Assembly: GCF_002006355.2 (NCBI RefSeq)
Contig: NZ_CP096980.1
Coordinates: 3,534,001 to 3,598,000 of the forward strand
Length of the DNA stretch: 64,000 nt
Direction of reading: 5' to 3'
From: Clostridium felsineum DSM 794
Lineage (GTDB): Bacteria; Bacillota; Clostridia; Clostridiales; Clostridiaceae
This document shows, one piece after another, positions 28,611 to 37,535 of the stretch. A program made the position numbers and the translations under genes. Each line of letters opens with the position of its first letter. Within the stretch, counting starts at the first letter, position 1. The notes under the pieces are model-generated. The model worked only from the letters and a program-made list of their open reading frames with translations. It did no database searches and was not told the origin of the DNA.

Positions 28611-29315
28611 CTAAGAATAATATAAATAATCTAACCTGTCAGATAATCTTATATCCTTAGGCGCCCACTGCCTTAAAGAACAATACTTTTTTACTATTTT
28701 TCTTCCTGATTTCTTTACAAAATTATAAAAACTATTATCAAGCCAAGGTGGTGTCCACATACCTGATCTGCATACATGTATTGCATAAATATTAACATTA
28801 TCTTTTATATCAGAAAAACCATGATATCTAAGAGAAAACTTATCATTTATTTCCCTAAATATATCCTTATTTTCATAAGTATACGGACTATATATTATCG
28901 ATGCTCCTTTAATTAAACCATCACCTAGAAGTTTTCCAAGCCAATTAGAACAATTAACCTCAAATAATAGCGATTGAATCCCCTCGTAGCCAAGATCTGA
29001 GTGAGCATCTACATTAATTACATACTTACAGTTATTTTCTTTAGCTATTTTATATGACCATTTATGCGAATCAGTCACATATATTTTTGCATCTTTTTTC
29101 ACATAAAAAGCTTTATTTATCTTTTCCCAAAAACCATTTATTATTTTACCCACTTTAACTTCATTAACTATATTTCTGCCAACACTATTGTATTTAAAGT
29201 ATCTCTTATACCATAGAGCTTGTACGTTTTTGCTGTTCTCTAAATACGAACCACACCACTCCCTCTTTATGGGAATAAAATAATCCCAGTCAATACTTAG
29301 AAGTATATTATTCAT
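28611..29315 (-). CDS. Arginase/UPF0489-like protein
   Basis: About 234 residues. It starts with a strand ending in SIDWDYF, and contains VINVDAHSDLG and IHVCRSGMWTPPWLD. The Asp/His pattern resembles the arginase-deacetylase fold as seen in UPF0489 proteins, so a metal-dependent hydrolase is possible, but the substrate is unknown. GAGGTG precedes the ATG at 29315 by 9 nt; the GTG at 29327 overlaps it. Confidence 0.6.
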   Translation of the reverse strand: MNNILLSIDWDYFIPIKREWCGSYLENSKNVQALWYKRYFKYNSVGRNIVNEVKVGKIINGFWEKINKAFYVKKDAKIYVTDSHKWSYKIAKENNCKYVINVDAHSDLGYEGIQSLLFEVNCSNWLGKLLGDGLIKGASIIYSPYTYENKDIFREINDKFSLRYHGFSDIKDNVNIYAIHVCRSGMWTPPWLDNSFYNFVKKSGRKIVKKYCSLRQWAPKDIRLSDRLDYLYYS

Positions 29316-29426
29316 AAGTTGAATCACCTCTATAAATAATTATACTACAAAATACAAGCAATAGTATGAAAAAAAAGTAACAAATTCCATAAATCATATA
29401 TTAGAAAACACCTTAAGTTATAAAGC

Positions 29427-30236
29427 TTAATTCTGTATTGATTTTAAAGTGTTATAAAAGCTAGCATTTGCTGCTTCACCATAAACCAAAACCAATATAC
29501 CAACTGCAATTGTTGCTACAAGCAGTATTACTCCAATCAACATCATTACTGCAAAATTAGATGTGTCTTTAAGCATAGCTATAACTATCCCTCCAATAAG
29601 GCTTGGAGTAAAACTCAAAATCCACCATCCGATAAAGGAAATATGAAGACAAAACAACCTCCACTTATTGCCTTCCATCATCCTTTTACTTTCTCTTAAT
29701 GCTTCATATCCACCAATATTAGGACTGTCAGCTAATATATAATAACTCATAGAATATCTATACATCGCTATCATAGCTGGTATTAAAAGTAGAATAATTG
29801 CAATATAGAATACACAAAGAATTATTATTATTTTAAAAGGATCTGTCCCCTTTAAGATTTCTACATTTCCTTCTACTAAATAATATACACCTATAAAAAA
29901 TGCACTTACAGCGGGTACTATTGCTATAAGCGACCATAAGAATGTAAATATTATTATAAGCACTTGAAGAACTAATGATGGAATAAAATTTTTGAACCCA
30001 CTAAAAAGATCATTTATTTTTATTTTTTCTTCTCTTGAAACTTTAAGAAAACAAGATTTAAAACCTAGTACTAAAGCTCCACTAATTATTATTTGTATAG
30101 GGTAACCAACATAAGGTATTGCATATGAAAGGCATATTAGAGTAAATATAATTATAATTAAGATCATTTTAACCCAATTTCCTTTAAGTTGTTGCCTAGA
30201 TATCTTTCTAAATTCCTTACTGCTTTTAAATTCCAT
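29427..30236 (-). CDS. DUF975 family membrane protein (copy 4 in transcription order)
   Basis: A 269-residue polytopic membrane protein with about six membrane segments. It starts with the family signature SKEFRKISRQQLKGNW, has LFSGFKNF after the second segment, and YRYSMSYYILADSP before a conserved ESKRMMEGNKWRLF. Closely related to the three genes upstream. Function unknown. AGGAGG precedes the ATG. Confidence 0.85.
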   Translation of the reverse strand: MEFKSSKEFRKISRQQLKGNWVKMILIIIIFTLICLSYAIPYVGYPIQIIISGALVLGFKSCFLKVSREEKIKINDLFSGFKNFIPSLVLQVLIIIFTFLWSLIAIVPAVSAFFIGVYYLVEGNVEILKGTDPFKIIIILCVFYIAIILLLIPAMIAMYRYSMSYYILADSPNIGGYEALRESKRMMEGNKWRLFCLHISFIGWWILSFTPSLIGGIVIAMLKDTSNFAVMMLIGVILLVATIAVGILVLVYGEAANASFYNTLKSIQN

Positions 30237-30276
30237 AAACTCCTCCTAATTATAATAAGGTTTAAATATTAAAGAA

Positions 30277-30309
30277 AATACTGTGATTAAATTAAACTAT
30301 CACAGTATT
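30277..30309 (-). terminator. Hairpin AATACTGTGA/TCACAGTATT (copy 1)
   Basis: Perfect 10-bp arms followed on the plus strand by TTTTT, located between the third and fourth DUF975 genes. The same arms recur at 32041-32074 and, in near-identical form, at 33253-33290. Confidence 0.75.
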
Positions 30310-30319
30310 TTTACAATAA

Positions 30320-31150
30320 TTAAATTAAATTTTTTTCTTCTTCTACGCCTGTTAGCTCTAAATAAAAATTAGCTGCTGCTGTCTCCATATATGGTCTAAT
30401 AAATAAATGGCTTATTCCTAATAGTATATAAGATATTATTATAAATATTATACCTGCTATAATTTGTCCATCTTGTCTTGAAAGAGCAGCTATAACTATC
30501 CATGTACAGCTCATAATAACAGGAACTGAACTTAATAAATTCCAGCCTATAAAGCTTAATTGAAGTATAAATAATCTAAGTTTATTTCCCTTCATCATTT
30601 TTTTACTCTCTACTATAGCCTCGTAAGATCCCATTTCTGGGTGATCATTTAATATATAATATGCCATGGAATATCTGTATGCTGCTATTATCGCTGGTAT
30701 TAATAAAACAATTAATAAAAGATAGGCTAGTAACATTTTTCCTACAACACTTGCACCATAATTATAATCATAAACAGTATTATTGCCTATCATAACTATA
30801 ATAATTATAAATGGTATTATTCCTATAAGCGCCCATAAAAAAGTAAATATTCCAATCAGTAATTGAAGTAATAGTGAAGATCCAAAATTTTTAAATCCAC
30901 TAAAGAGATCTTCAATTTGAAATTTCTCTCCTCGTGCAACTTTTACAAAACATGACTTAAACCCTAATGTTAATGCTCCACCTATTATAAGACGTATTAT
31001 TGTAGGTCCAACATAAGGTATCATAAATACACATGATACAATTCCAAATACAAAAATAAGTAGTGCTGCAGCTCCCCAATTACCTTTAAGCTGCTCTCTG
31101 GCCATTTTCCTAAATTCGCTGCTGTTTTTAGTGATTCGCTTTTGTTCCAT
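30320..31150 (-). CDS. DUF975 family membrane protein (copy 3)
   Basis: 276 residues, about six membrane segments, with FRKMAREQLKGNW, LFSGFKNFGSSLL, YRYSMAYYILNDHPEMGSYEA and ESKKMMKGNKLRLF. Forms a tandem array with its neighbours. AGGAGG before the ATG. Function unknown. Confidence 0.85.
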   Translation of the reverse strand: MEQKRITKNSSEFRKMAREQLKGNWGAAALLIFVFGIVSCVFMIPYVGPTIIRLIIGGALTLGFKSCFVKVARGEKFQIEDLFSGFKNFGSSLLLQLLIGIFTFLWALIGIIPFIIIIVMIGNNTVYDYNYGASVVGKMLLAYLLLIVLLIPAIIAAYRYSMAYYILNDHPEMGSYEAIVESKKMMKGNKLRLFILQLSFIGWNLLSSVPVIMSCTWIVIAALSRQDGQIIAGIIFIIISYILLGISHLFIRPYMETAAANFYLELTGVEEEKNLI

Positions 31151-31190
31151 AAATCTCCTCCTAATAATATTAGATTTAAATTATATAATT

Positions 31191-32006
31191 TTATTCTTGC
31201 TTATCATTTTTCAACTCTATATAAAAATTAGCTGTAGCTGTATGCATATATGGTGTAATAAATAAAGAAGCAATCATTATTATTATATATGCTATAACTT
31301 TCCACAAAAGTATAACTCCCTCAGAAGTAATACCTGTTACATTGTTTATTCTAGCATAGTACTCAACTGCCATAAGTGGTAAAGCACATAATATATTTAA
31401 TGCAAGAAAAGTTAACTGCAAGTAAAATAACTTCAATTTATTGCCATCCATCATCTTTTTACTCTCAACTATAGCCTCATAAGCACCAATATTAGGGTGA
31501 TCACTTAACAAATAGTAAGCCATAGAATATCTATATACTGCTACTATTGTAGGTATTAAAAGAACACCAAGAATAATAAAAAATACTAAAACTTTAATTC
31601 CAGTATTTGAATGACTAGAATATAAGCTAAACTCAGAGCCAAACATTACCAAAAACAAAATAATAGCTGGTATTATAGCTATCAAACTCCATAAAGCAGT
31701 AAATATCCCCATCAATAAATGAACTAAAAATGAAGAGCCAAAATTTTCAAATCCACTAAATAAATTGTCAATTTTCAATTCTTCTTCTCTGGCGAGCTTT
31801 AAAAAATATGCGGTAAGACCAAGTAGCAATGCCCCTCCTATTACAAATCGTCCTATAGCTCCAAAAAACGGTATTAAATTAAATACAAAAAGTATAGCTG
31901 AATATATAAATACAACTAATGCCGCTTTTCCCCATTTTCCTTTAAGCTGCTGTCTAGCCATTTGCTTAAACTCTCCGCTGCTTTTAAAATTCTTCCTTTG
32001 TTCCAT
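31191..32006 (-). CDS. DUF975 family membrane protein (copy 2)
   Basis: 271 residues with FKQMARQQLKGKWGKAAL, LFSGFENFGSSFL, YRYSMAYYLLSDHPNIGAYEA and ESKKMMDGNKLKLF. Only 40 nt separate its stop from the next copy, so these two are probably co-transcribed. Function unknown. Confidence 0.85.
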   Translation of the reverse strand: MEQRKNFKSSGEFKQMARQQLKGKWGKAALVVFIYSAILFVFNLIPFFGAIGRFVIGGALLLGLTAYFLKLAREEELKIDNLFSGFENFGSSFLVHLLMGIFTALWSLIAIIPAIILFLVMFGSEFSLYSSHSNTGIKVLVFFIILGVLLIPTIVAVYRYSMAYYLLSDHPNIGAYEAIVESKKMMDGNKLKLFYLQLTFLALNILCALPLMAVEYYARINNVTGITSEGVILLWKVIAYIIIMIASLFITPYMHTATANFYIELKNDKQE

Positions 32007-32040
32007 TAAAGTCCTCCTGATTTAAAGTTATTATAATAAA

Positions 32041-32074
32041 AATACTGTGAAGCTTATTTTGACATCACAGTATT
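32041..32074 (-). terminator. Hairpin AATACTGTGA/TCACAGTATT (copy 2)
   Basis: Same 10-bp arms as the hairpin at 30277, placed between the first and second DUF975 genes. Confidence 0.75.
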
Positions 32075-32103
32075 TTCTTAGCCTTTCATTATCTAGCTAA
32101 TTT

Positions 32104-32910
32104 CTATTCTTCATGTCCACTTTTTAAATCTATATAAAAATTAGCCATAGCTGTTTGCATATATGAAAGAACAAACATTGAACTAATTATTCTAGTCAAT
32201 CCTAAAACAAATTTAAAAATAAAATTATTCGAATCATGTATTCCAAAAACTTTGGAACATATTAACAAGACTATTAATACCGGAATATAACTCAATATTC
32301 CCCATCCTATAAAACTTATTTGTAAATAAAATAACTTTAATTTATTACCCTTCATTATTTTCTTGCTTTCGACTATAGCTCCGTAGGCTCCTATATCTGG
32401 ACAATCACTTAACACATAATAAGCCATAGAATATCTATATGCAGCTATTATTGCAGGTATTAGCAAAATAATAAAAACAACAAATAATCCAAAAACTTTA
32501 ATTATATAATTGTCTTCATAATTATATATACTCTCACCAGTGCCAAACATAAGAAAATATAAAATCAAAGAAGGTATTATAGTTATAAGACTCCATAAGA
32601 AAATAAATAGCCCCTCAAGAAAATAAAGTAAAAATGAGGATCCAAGCTTTTTAAAACCACTAAACAAATAATCAATTTCTAATTTTTCTTCTCTAGCAAG
32701 CCTTAAAAAGAAAGTGGTAATTCCTAAAAGTAATGCTCCACCAAATACAAATAGCGCTATTGAACCAATAATCGGTATAAAACTCAATATAAAAAATATA
32801 AAAAAATATACAAATACCACTAAGTATGCTATTTTAGAATTTGCTTCAAGTTGCTGTCTTGACAGCTTTTTAATCTCTTTTATTGTCATACTTTTTTTCT
32901 TTTGTTCCAT
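32104..32910 (-). CDS. DUF975 family membrane protein (copy 1)
   Basis: 268 residues with IKKLSRQQLEANSK, LFSGFKKLGSSFL, YRYSMAYYVLSDCPDIGAYGA and ESKKIMKGNKLKLF; the most diverged N-terminus of the four. First in transcription order, downstream of pyrD. Function unknown. Confidence 0.84.
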   Translation of the reverse strand: MEQKKKSMTIKEIKKLSRQQLEANSKIAYLVVFVYFFIFFILSFIPIIGSIALFVFGGALLLGITTFFLRLAREEKLEIDYLFSGFKKLGSSFLLYFLEGLFIFLWSLITIIPSLILYFLMFGTGESIYNYEDNYIIKVFGLFVVFIILLIPAIIAAYRYSMAYYVLSDCPDIGAYGAIVESKKIMKGNKLKLFYLQISFIGWGILSYIPVLIVLLICSKVFGIHDSNNFIFKFVLGLTRIISSMFVLSYMQTAMANFYIDLKSGHEE

Positions 32911-32998
32911 TAAAATCCTCCTACTAATAATTACTCAATCTCGTGACCGTAGGAAATTTTTATGCTTTTTTTAATATATTTTAAATTCCTATTATATA

Positions 32999-33055
32999 TT
33001 ATAATATTCTTCGTATATTTTCAATATGTTTTATTACGTCTTTTGCCAAAAATTT
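32999..33055 (-). pseudogene. Remnant of a pyrD 3' end
   Basis: The frame reads KFLAKDVIKHIENIRRIL followed by TAA, against KFLQQEGIEHIKNIRGIL-stop at the real pyrD end (11 of 18 residues identical; about 80% at the DNA level over roughly 50 bp by eye). An in-frame stop precedes it directly, so it is not expressed as such. Probably a scar of duplication or recombination at the end of the pyr operon. Confidence 0.45.
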
Positions 33056-33252
33056 TTACATTAATTGCAGCATGCGAAAGCAAATGCTATTTACTACAAT
33101 TTTTTCCACGCCAGTGCAATGCTATTTTTATCCCCTCTTTAAATGTCGTACTATATTATCGAGCACATGTTTTATATTATTTATATATATTCTTATATCT
33201 TTAAAAATACTTGTAATTATCCATCCTCCAATTATTTGAAGGGTATAAAATT

Positions 33253-33290
33253 AAAATACTGTGCAGCCTATTATAACTTCACAGTATTTT
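33253..33290 (-). terminator. pyr operon terminator, hairpin copy 3
   Basis: Perfect 11-bp arms AAAATACTGTG/CACAGTATTTT, 55 nt after the pyrD stop. It shares its stem with the two hairpins in the DUF975 array. Confidence 0.8.
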
Positions 33291-33344
33291 AAACTTTTTA
33301 TACTATAATCTTTAATTTTTACATTTATTCTTTATATCAAAATA

Positions 33345-34247
33345 CTATAATATTCCACGTATATTTTTAATATGTTCTATTCCTTCTTGCTGCAAAAATT
33401 TTTCTATTCCTTCTATTATATCAAGACAAACATCAGGTTTTATAAAGTTTGCTGTACCAACCTGAATGGCTGTTGCTCCTGCCATTATAAATTCTATAGC
33501 ATCCTCTGCCGTGTATATCCCCCCCATACCAACAACTGGCACAGTAACATTTTTACACACCTCATACACCATTCTTAACGCTATTGGTTTTATAGCTCTT
33601 CCTGAGACTCCTGCACTAATATTATTGAACACAGGCTTTTTCTTTTTTATATCTATGGCCATACCTTTAAAAGTATTTACAAGAGATATAGCATCTGCAC
33701 CTGCTTTTTCACATTTCACAGCCATATCAACAATATCTTCAGCATTAGGTGATAATTTTACCATAAGAGGTTTTGATGTAACACTTCTTACCTCTGAAAC
33801 AACTTTATATGCAACTTCAGATTTTATACCAAAAGCCATACCTCCATGTTTTACATTAGGACAAGATATGTTAAGCTCTATCATTTCGGCATTTGTATTC
33901 TCTAAAAGTTTCATCCCATTTATGTAGTCTTCCTCACAGCTTCCGCCCAAATTAACAATAGCCACTGTATCAAAATTATTCATTTTAGGAAGCTCATTTT
34001 TTATAAATTCTTTAACTCCTGGATTTTGAAGTCCAACACTGTTCATCATGCCACCTGTAACTTCAAAAACTCTTTCCCCTGCATTACCTTCTTTAGGATT
34101 AAAAGTGAGACCTTTTGAACATATACCGCCAAGCTTTGAAACATCAAAATATTCATTATATTCTTCCCCAAATCCAAAAGTACCAGAAGCAGCAATAACA
34201 GGATTTTTAAAATTTATTCCGCACATATTAACATTAATATTACTCAT
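33345..34247 (-). CDS. pyrD: Dihydroorotate dehydrogenase B, catalytic subunit
   Basis: Oxidises dihydroorotate to orotate; FMN-binding TIM barrel of class 1B working with PyrK and NAD. The active-site Cys lies in NISCPNVKHGG near residue 130; other marks are VKLSPN and GGIYTAEDAIEF. 300 residues, normal. It overlaps pyrK by 8 nt. Confidence 0.96.
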   Translation of the reverse strand: MSNINVNMCGINFKNPVIAASGTFGFGEEYNEYFDVSKLGGICSKGLTFNPKEGNAGERVFEVTGGMMNSVGLQNPGVKEFIKNELPKMNNFDTVAIVNLGGSCEEDYINGMKLLENTNAEMIELNISCPNVKHGGMAFGIKSEVAYKVVSEVRSVTSKPLMVKLSPNAEDIVDMAVKCEKAGADAISLVNTFKGMAIDIKKKKPVFNNISAGVSGRAIKPIALRMVYEVCKNVTVPVVGMGGIYTAEDAIEFIMAGATAIQVGTANFIKPDVCLDIIEGIEKFLQQEGIEHIKNIRGIL

Positions 34248-34980
34248 TTAATATCAACTCACTTCCTAAAAATACTGGGCCCTCTTTACAGGTTCTTTTT
34301 CTTCCACTTTTAGTTTTACAAGTACAAACAAGACATGCTCCTATTCCACATGCCATCTTTTTTTCCATAGAAATGTACACCGGAACATTTTTTTCTTCAC
34401 ACATTCTAACAACTTTGTACATCATTATTTCAGGTCCGCAGCACAAAACATAGTCGTATTCTTCTGGTTTAAAATTATCTGTTACATATCCTTTATGTCC
34501 AATACTTCCATCTTCTGTGGATAACTCTAACTTATTAACATATTTTTCCACATTATCCACAATCGTACTTTTAGTTCTAAAACCAGCATAAAAATCAACT
34601 GTAGAATTTTTTAAAGTTTTAGCTAAATATAACATAGGTGCTGTACCTATACCGCCACAAATTATAGCCACTTTTCCGCTTATAATTTCAGTATCAAAAC
34701 CGTTGCCTAAGGGTCCAGTTATTTTTATTTCATCACCGTTTTTTAATTTAGATAATATTTCAGTTCCGCGTCCTACTACAGAATACAAAAATGATATTTT
34801 TTCATCATCTACATCATGTATACTTATCGGTCTAGAAAGTGTTGGTTCTATATCCCATGCTCTTAAAAGGTAAAACTGCCCAGGCTTAACTTCAAATTTT
34901 CCCTTTATACTGAGTTTATATATTCCCTCTTCTACTTTTACATTTTCATACACTTTTTCTACAGTATATTTTTCTTTCAT
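34240..34980 (-). CDS. pyrK: Dihydroorotate dehydrogenase B, electron transfer subunit
   Basis: FAD and 2Fe-2S subunit passing electrons from PyrD to NAD. The FAD site shows RPISIHDV, the nucleotide site GGIGTAPML, and the cluster ligands ACGIGACLVCTC with a later RTCKEGP. 246 residues. Lies between pyrF (13-nt gap) and pyrD. Confidence 0.96.
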   Translation of the reverse strand: MKEKYTVEKVYENVKVEEGIYKLSIKGKFEVKPGQFYLLRAWDIEPTLSRPISIHDVDDEKISFLYSVVGRGTEILSKLKNGDEIKITGPLGNGFDTEIISGKVAIICGGIGTAPMLYLAKTLKNSTVDFYAGFRTKSTIVDNVEKYVNKLELSTEDGSIGHKGYVTDNFKPEEYDYVLCCGPEIMMYKVVRMCEEKNVPVYISMEKKMACGIGACLVCTCKTKSGRKRTCKEGPVFLGSELILNE

Positions 34981-34992
34981 GAATTTCCCCCC

Positions 34993-35859
34993 TTAAGCTT
35001 CCAAACTTTTTCTTATAGCATCTCTCATGTCTATTGCAGCTTCTCTAGCACATTGATCAAATATTTTTGCTCCATTCTCTATTTTCTTATATGCAAGTAG
35101 TATACCTCTTGAAGAATTTACAACTCCACCATTTCCTTCTCTTAAATAAAGGCTTACTTCTTTTGCTGTACCACCCTGAGCTCCATAACCTGGTATTAAG
35201 AAAAACATATTTTTAAATTTATTTCTTATTTCAATTCCTTCTTCAACATGAGTACATCCTACAACTGCTCCTATTGATGAATATCCACTATTTCCTATTA
35301 CCTTCTTACCTAAATCATATATTTTTTCTCCTACCTCATCATATACAGTACTGCCTCTTTCTGTTTTAATATACTGAATATCATATGCACCTTTATTAGA
35401 AGTTCTAAGAAGAATAAAAACGCCCTTCTCCTTTTTTTCAAGGTATGGCATATATGGCTCTATTCCATCTAACCCCATATAAGGATTTAAAGTAACAAAA
35501 TCTGATTCAAAATCGCCTTCAAAATGTGCTTTTGCATACATTTCTGCCGTTTTTGCTATATCGCCTCTTTTTATATCTGCAATTATAACAGCCTTTTTTT
35601 CTCTCAAATATTCGAGAGTTCTTTTGTAGGCTAAAAGTCCCTTTAATCCATAAGCTTCATAATACGCTATTTGCACCTTATAACATGAAACCACATCAAA
35701 TGTTGAATCTATTATCTTCTTATTAAAACCAAATATAGCATCTTCTATATTCACAAATTTCTTACTAAATTCCTCTGGCAGGTATGTAAAATCTGTATCT
35801 AGTCCAAGACAAACATGACCATTCTTGTTTACACTATCAAATAATCTATCTATAATCAT
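34993..35859 (-). CDS. pyrF: Orotidine 5'-phosphate decarboxylase
   Basis: Final step to UMP. The 288-residue length and the motif ADIKRGDI (catalytic Lys/Asp array) place it in the longer PyrF subfamily. Phosphate-site sequences GYGAQGGTA and NSSRGI are near the C-terminus. Part of pyrBIFKD. Confidence 0.96.
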   Translation of the reverse strand: MIIDRLFDSVNKNGHVCLGLDTDFTYLPEEFSKKFVNIEDAIFGFNKKIIDSTFDVVSCYKVQIAYYEAYGLKGLLAYKRTLEYLREKKAVIIADIKRGDIAKTAEMYAKAHFEGDFESDFVTLNPYMGLDGIEPYMPYLEKKEKGVFILLRTSNKGAYDIQYIKTERGSTVYDEVGEKIYDLGKKVIGNSGYSSIGAVVGCTHVEEGIEIRNKFKNMFFLIPGYGAQGGTAKEVSLYLREGNGGVVNSSRGILLAYKKIENGAKIFDQCAREAAIDMRDAIRKSLEA

Positions 35860-35878
35860 ATCTTTTCCCCACTTTAAA

Positions 35879-36319
35879 TTAAATTTCTAAATCCTTTATT
35901 CCTTTGTATATTTCATCACAATATTCACACTTGTATTCACCTTTTTTTTCATCTACAAGTTTAAACTTATGAGTAACATATCCTTCAACTGAAGTTACAC
36001 ATCTAGGATTACGACATCTTATAATATTCTTAACTTCTTTAGGCAACTTTAGCTGTATCTTTTGCTTTATTTTTTCATCTTCGATTATATTTACAGTTAT
36101 ATTTGGATCTAAAAAACCAAGTACTGCAAGGTCCAAATCCATTAAATTTTCTATTTTTATCATGTCTTTGGCCTTATTTTTTTTACTTACTGCATTCATT
36201 ATAAGAGCTGTTGGGAATTCTGCTTCACCAAGCTTTAAATAATTGTATATCTTTATTCCATGTCCTGCTTTTATGTGATCTATAACTATACCATTTTTTA
36301 TACTATTAATTGTAAGCAT
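35879..36319 (-). CDS. pyrI: Aspartate carbamoyltransferase regulatory subunit
   Basis: 146-residue regulatory chain that binds nucleotides and holds the catalytic trimers together. The C-terminal zinc ligands are CRNPRC and CEYC. The ATG shares one base with the pyrB stop (TAATG), so translation is coupled. Presence of PyrI is typical of clostridia and not of Bacillus. Confidence 0.96.
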   Translation of the reverse strand: MLTINSIKNGIVIDHIKAGHGIKIYNYLKLGEAEFPTALIMNAVSKKNKAKDMIKIENLMDLDLAVLGFLDPNITVNIIEDEKIKQKIQLKLPKEVKNIIRCRNPRCVTSVEGYVTHKFKLVDEKKGEYKCEYCDEIYKGIKDLEI

Positions 36320-37242
36320 TATAACACCCCCATTAACTTTGCCATAAGAGCCATTCTAACATACATTCCATTTTTAGCTTGTTTGAAATAATATGCTCTC
36401 TTATCATTATCCACTTCGTATGAAATCTCATTAACTCTAGGGAGCGGATGAAGTATTATCATATCATCCTTTGCACTTTTCAATTTATTTTCATTTAGTA
36501 TATAGCTATCTTTAAGTCTTATATAATCTTCTTCATTGAAAAATCTTTCTTTTTGTACTCTAGTCATATAAAGTACATCTAACTCATCTATTACATCTTC
36601 AATTCTTTTAGCTTCTTTATATTCCACATTATTTTTATCAAGTATTTCCTTTTTTATGTATTCAGGAACTTTAAGCTCATCCGGAGAAATCAAAATTATT
36701 TTATTGTTATCATATCTAAACATTGCTTTTATAAGAGAATGGACTGTTCTTCCAAATTTCAAATCTCCACACATACCTATTGTTAAATTTGAAAGTCTTT
36801 TCTTTGTTCTTCTCATAGTTAAAAGATCTGTTAAGGTTTGAGTTGGATGTTGATGTCCACCATCACCTGCATTTATTACTGGAATTGTTGAATACATTGA
36901 AGCAACCTTTGGCGCACCCTCCTTTGGGTGTCTCATTGCTGCAATGTCTGCATAACAAGAAACTATTCTTATTGTATCTGCAATAGTTTCACCTTTTGAC
37001 ACAGAACTCGAATTTGGTTCTGAGAAACCAACAACTTGACCTCCAAGCCTTAACATTGCTGTTTCAAAACTAAACCTTGTTCTTGTACTAGGTTCATAAA
37101 ATAGAGTGGCAAGTATCTTTCCTTCTGCTGCATGCATATATTCCTTTGGATTTGCTATTATATCATCTGCAAGCTTAAATATTTCTTCCAGTTCCTCCAC
37201 AGTAAAATCCATTGGATCAATTAAACTTCTACCTTTTAACAT
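36319..37242 (-). CDS. pyrB: Aspartate carbamoyltransferase catalytic subunit
   Basis: Joins carbamoyl phosphate and aspartate, the committed step of pyrimidine synthesis. Signature YEPSTRTRFSFE near residue 50, HPTQTLTDL and HPLPRVNEI are present; 307 residues. First gene of pyrBIFKD, preceded by a PyrR attenuator. Confidence 0.97.
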   Translation of the reverse strand: MLKGRSLIDPMDFTVEELEEIFKLADDIIANPKEYMHAAEGKILATLFYEPSTRTRFSFETAMLRLGGQVVGFSEPNSSSVSKGETIADTIRIVSCYADIAAMRHPKEGAPKVASMYSTIPVINAGDGGHQHPTQTLTDLLTMRRTKKRLSNLTIGMCGDLKFGRTVHSLIKAMFRYDNNKIILISPDELKVPEYIKKEILDKNNVEYKEAKRIEDVIDELDVLYMTRVQKERFFNEEDYIRLKDSYILNENKLKSAKDDMIILHPLPRVNEISYEVDNDKRAYYFKQAKNGMYVRMALMAKLMGVL

Positions 37243-37304
37243 AGTTAAACCCCCTTCTTAGTTTCTCCGAACTAAATTTAAAGGTAATTTTTACAAAACA
37301 AAAA

Positions 37305-37327
37305 ACCTTCCTCACTTAAAGGAAGGT
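37305..37327 (-). terminator. PyrR-controlled attenuator terminator (pyrB)
   Basis: Stem ACCTTCC/GGAAGGT followed by TTTTTTG on the minus strand, 27 nt after the PyrR site and about 60 nt before pyrB. Confidence 0.87.
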
Positions 37328-37353
37328 ATAATACACCTATTACTAGTTTCCAG

Positions 37354-37377
37354 TACCTTCCTGGCCTCACAGGACCA
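37354..37377 (-). promoter_or_regulatory. PyrR-binding leader element (pyrB)
   Basis: Minus-strand RNA contains GGTCCTGTGAGGCC followed by AGGAAGGT, the PyrR recognition hairpin. The AGGAAGGT side can alternatively pair with the terminator arm, giving the usual antiterminator switch. Confidence 0.88.
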
Positions 37378-37405
37378 TAATTAAAGGTTATTTTATTCTG
37401 TGCCT

Positions 37406-37434
37406 ATATTAACACTTTGGTTTTTATTTGTCAA
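37406..37434 (-). promoter_or_regulatory. pyr operon promoter
   Basis: TTGACA at 37434-37429, 17-bp spacer, TAATAT at 37411-37406; same elements as the distal carAB promoter. Confidence 0.82.
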
Positions 37435-37535
37435 TACAGCTTACCTTTAAAAATGTAGTTTACAATAATTTAATTTTAGTATAACCCATTATATGATATA
37501 ATTTTAATATATTTTAAATAAAAATATCGAAAGTA

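Larger units (their letters stand above)
32911..33344. other. Gap between pyrD and DUF975 array
   Basis: No full gene is supported; an 80-codon plus-strand frame here has no recognisable features. The region holds a remnant resembling the 3' end of pyrD (32999-33055) and the hairpin at 33253-33290. Confidence 0.5.

Noticed and set aside
32962..33204. 80-codon plus-strand gene in the pyrD/DUF975 gap
   Set aside because: No ribosome-binding site, no recognisable motif, and the opposite strand carries a pyrD-like remnant in part of it.
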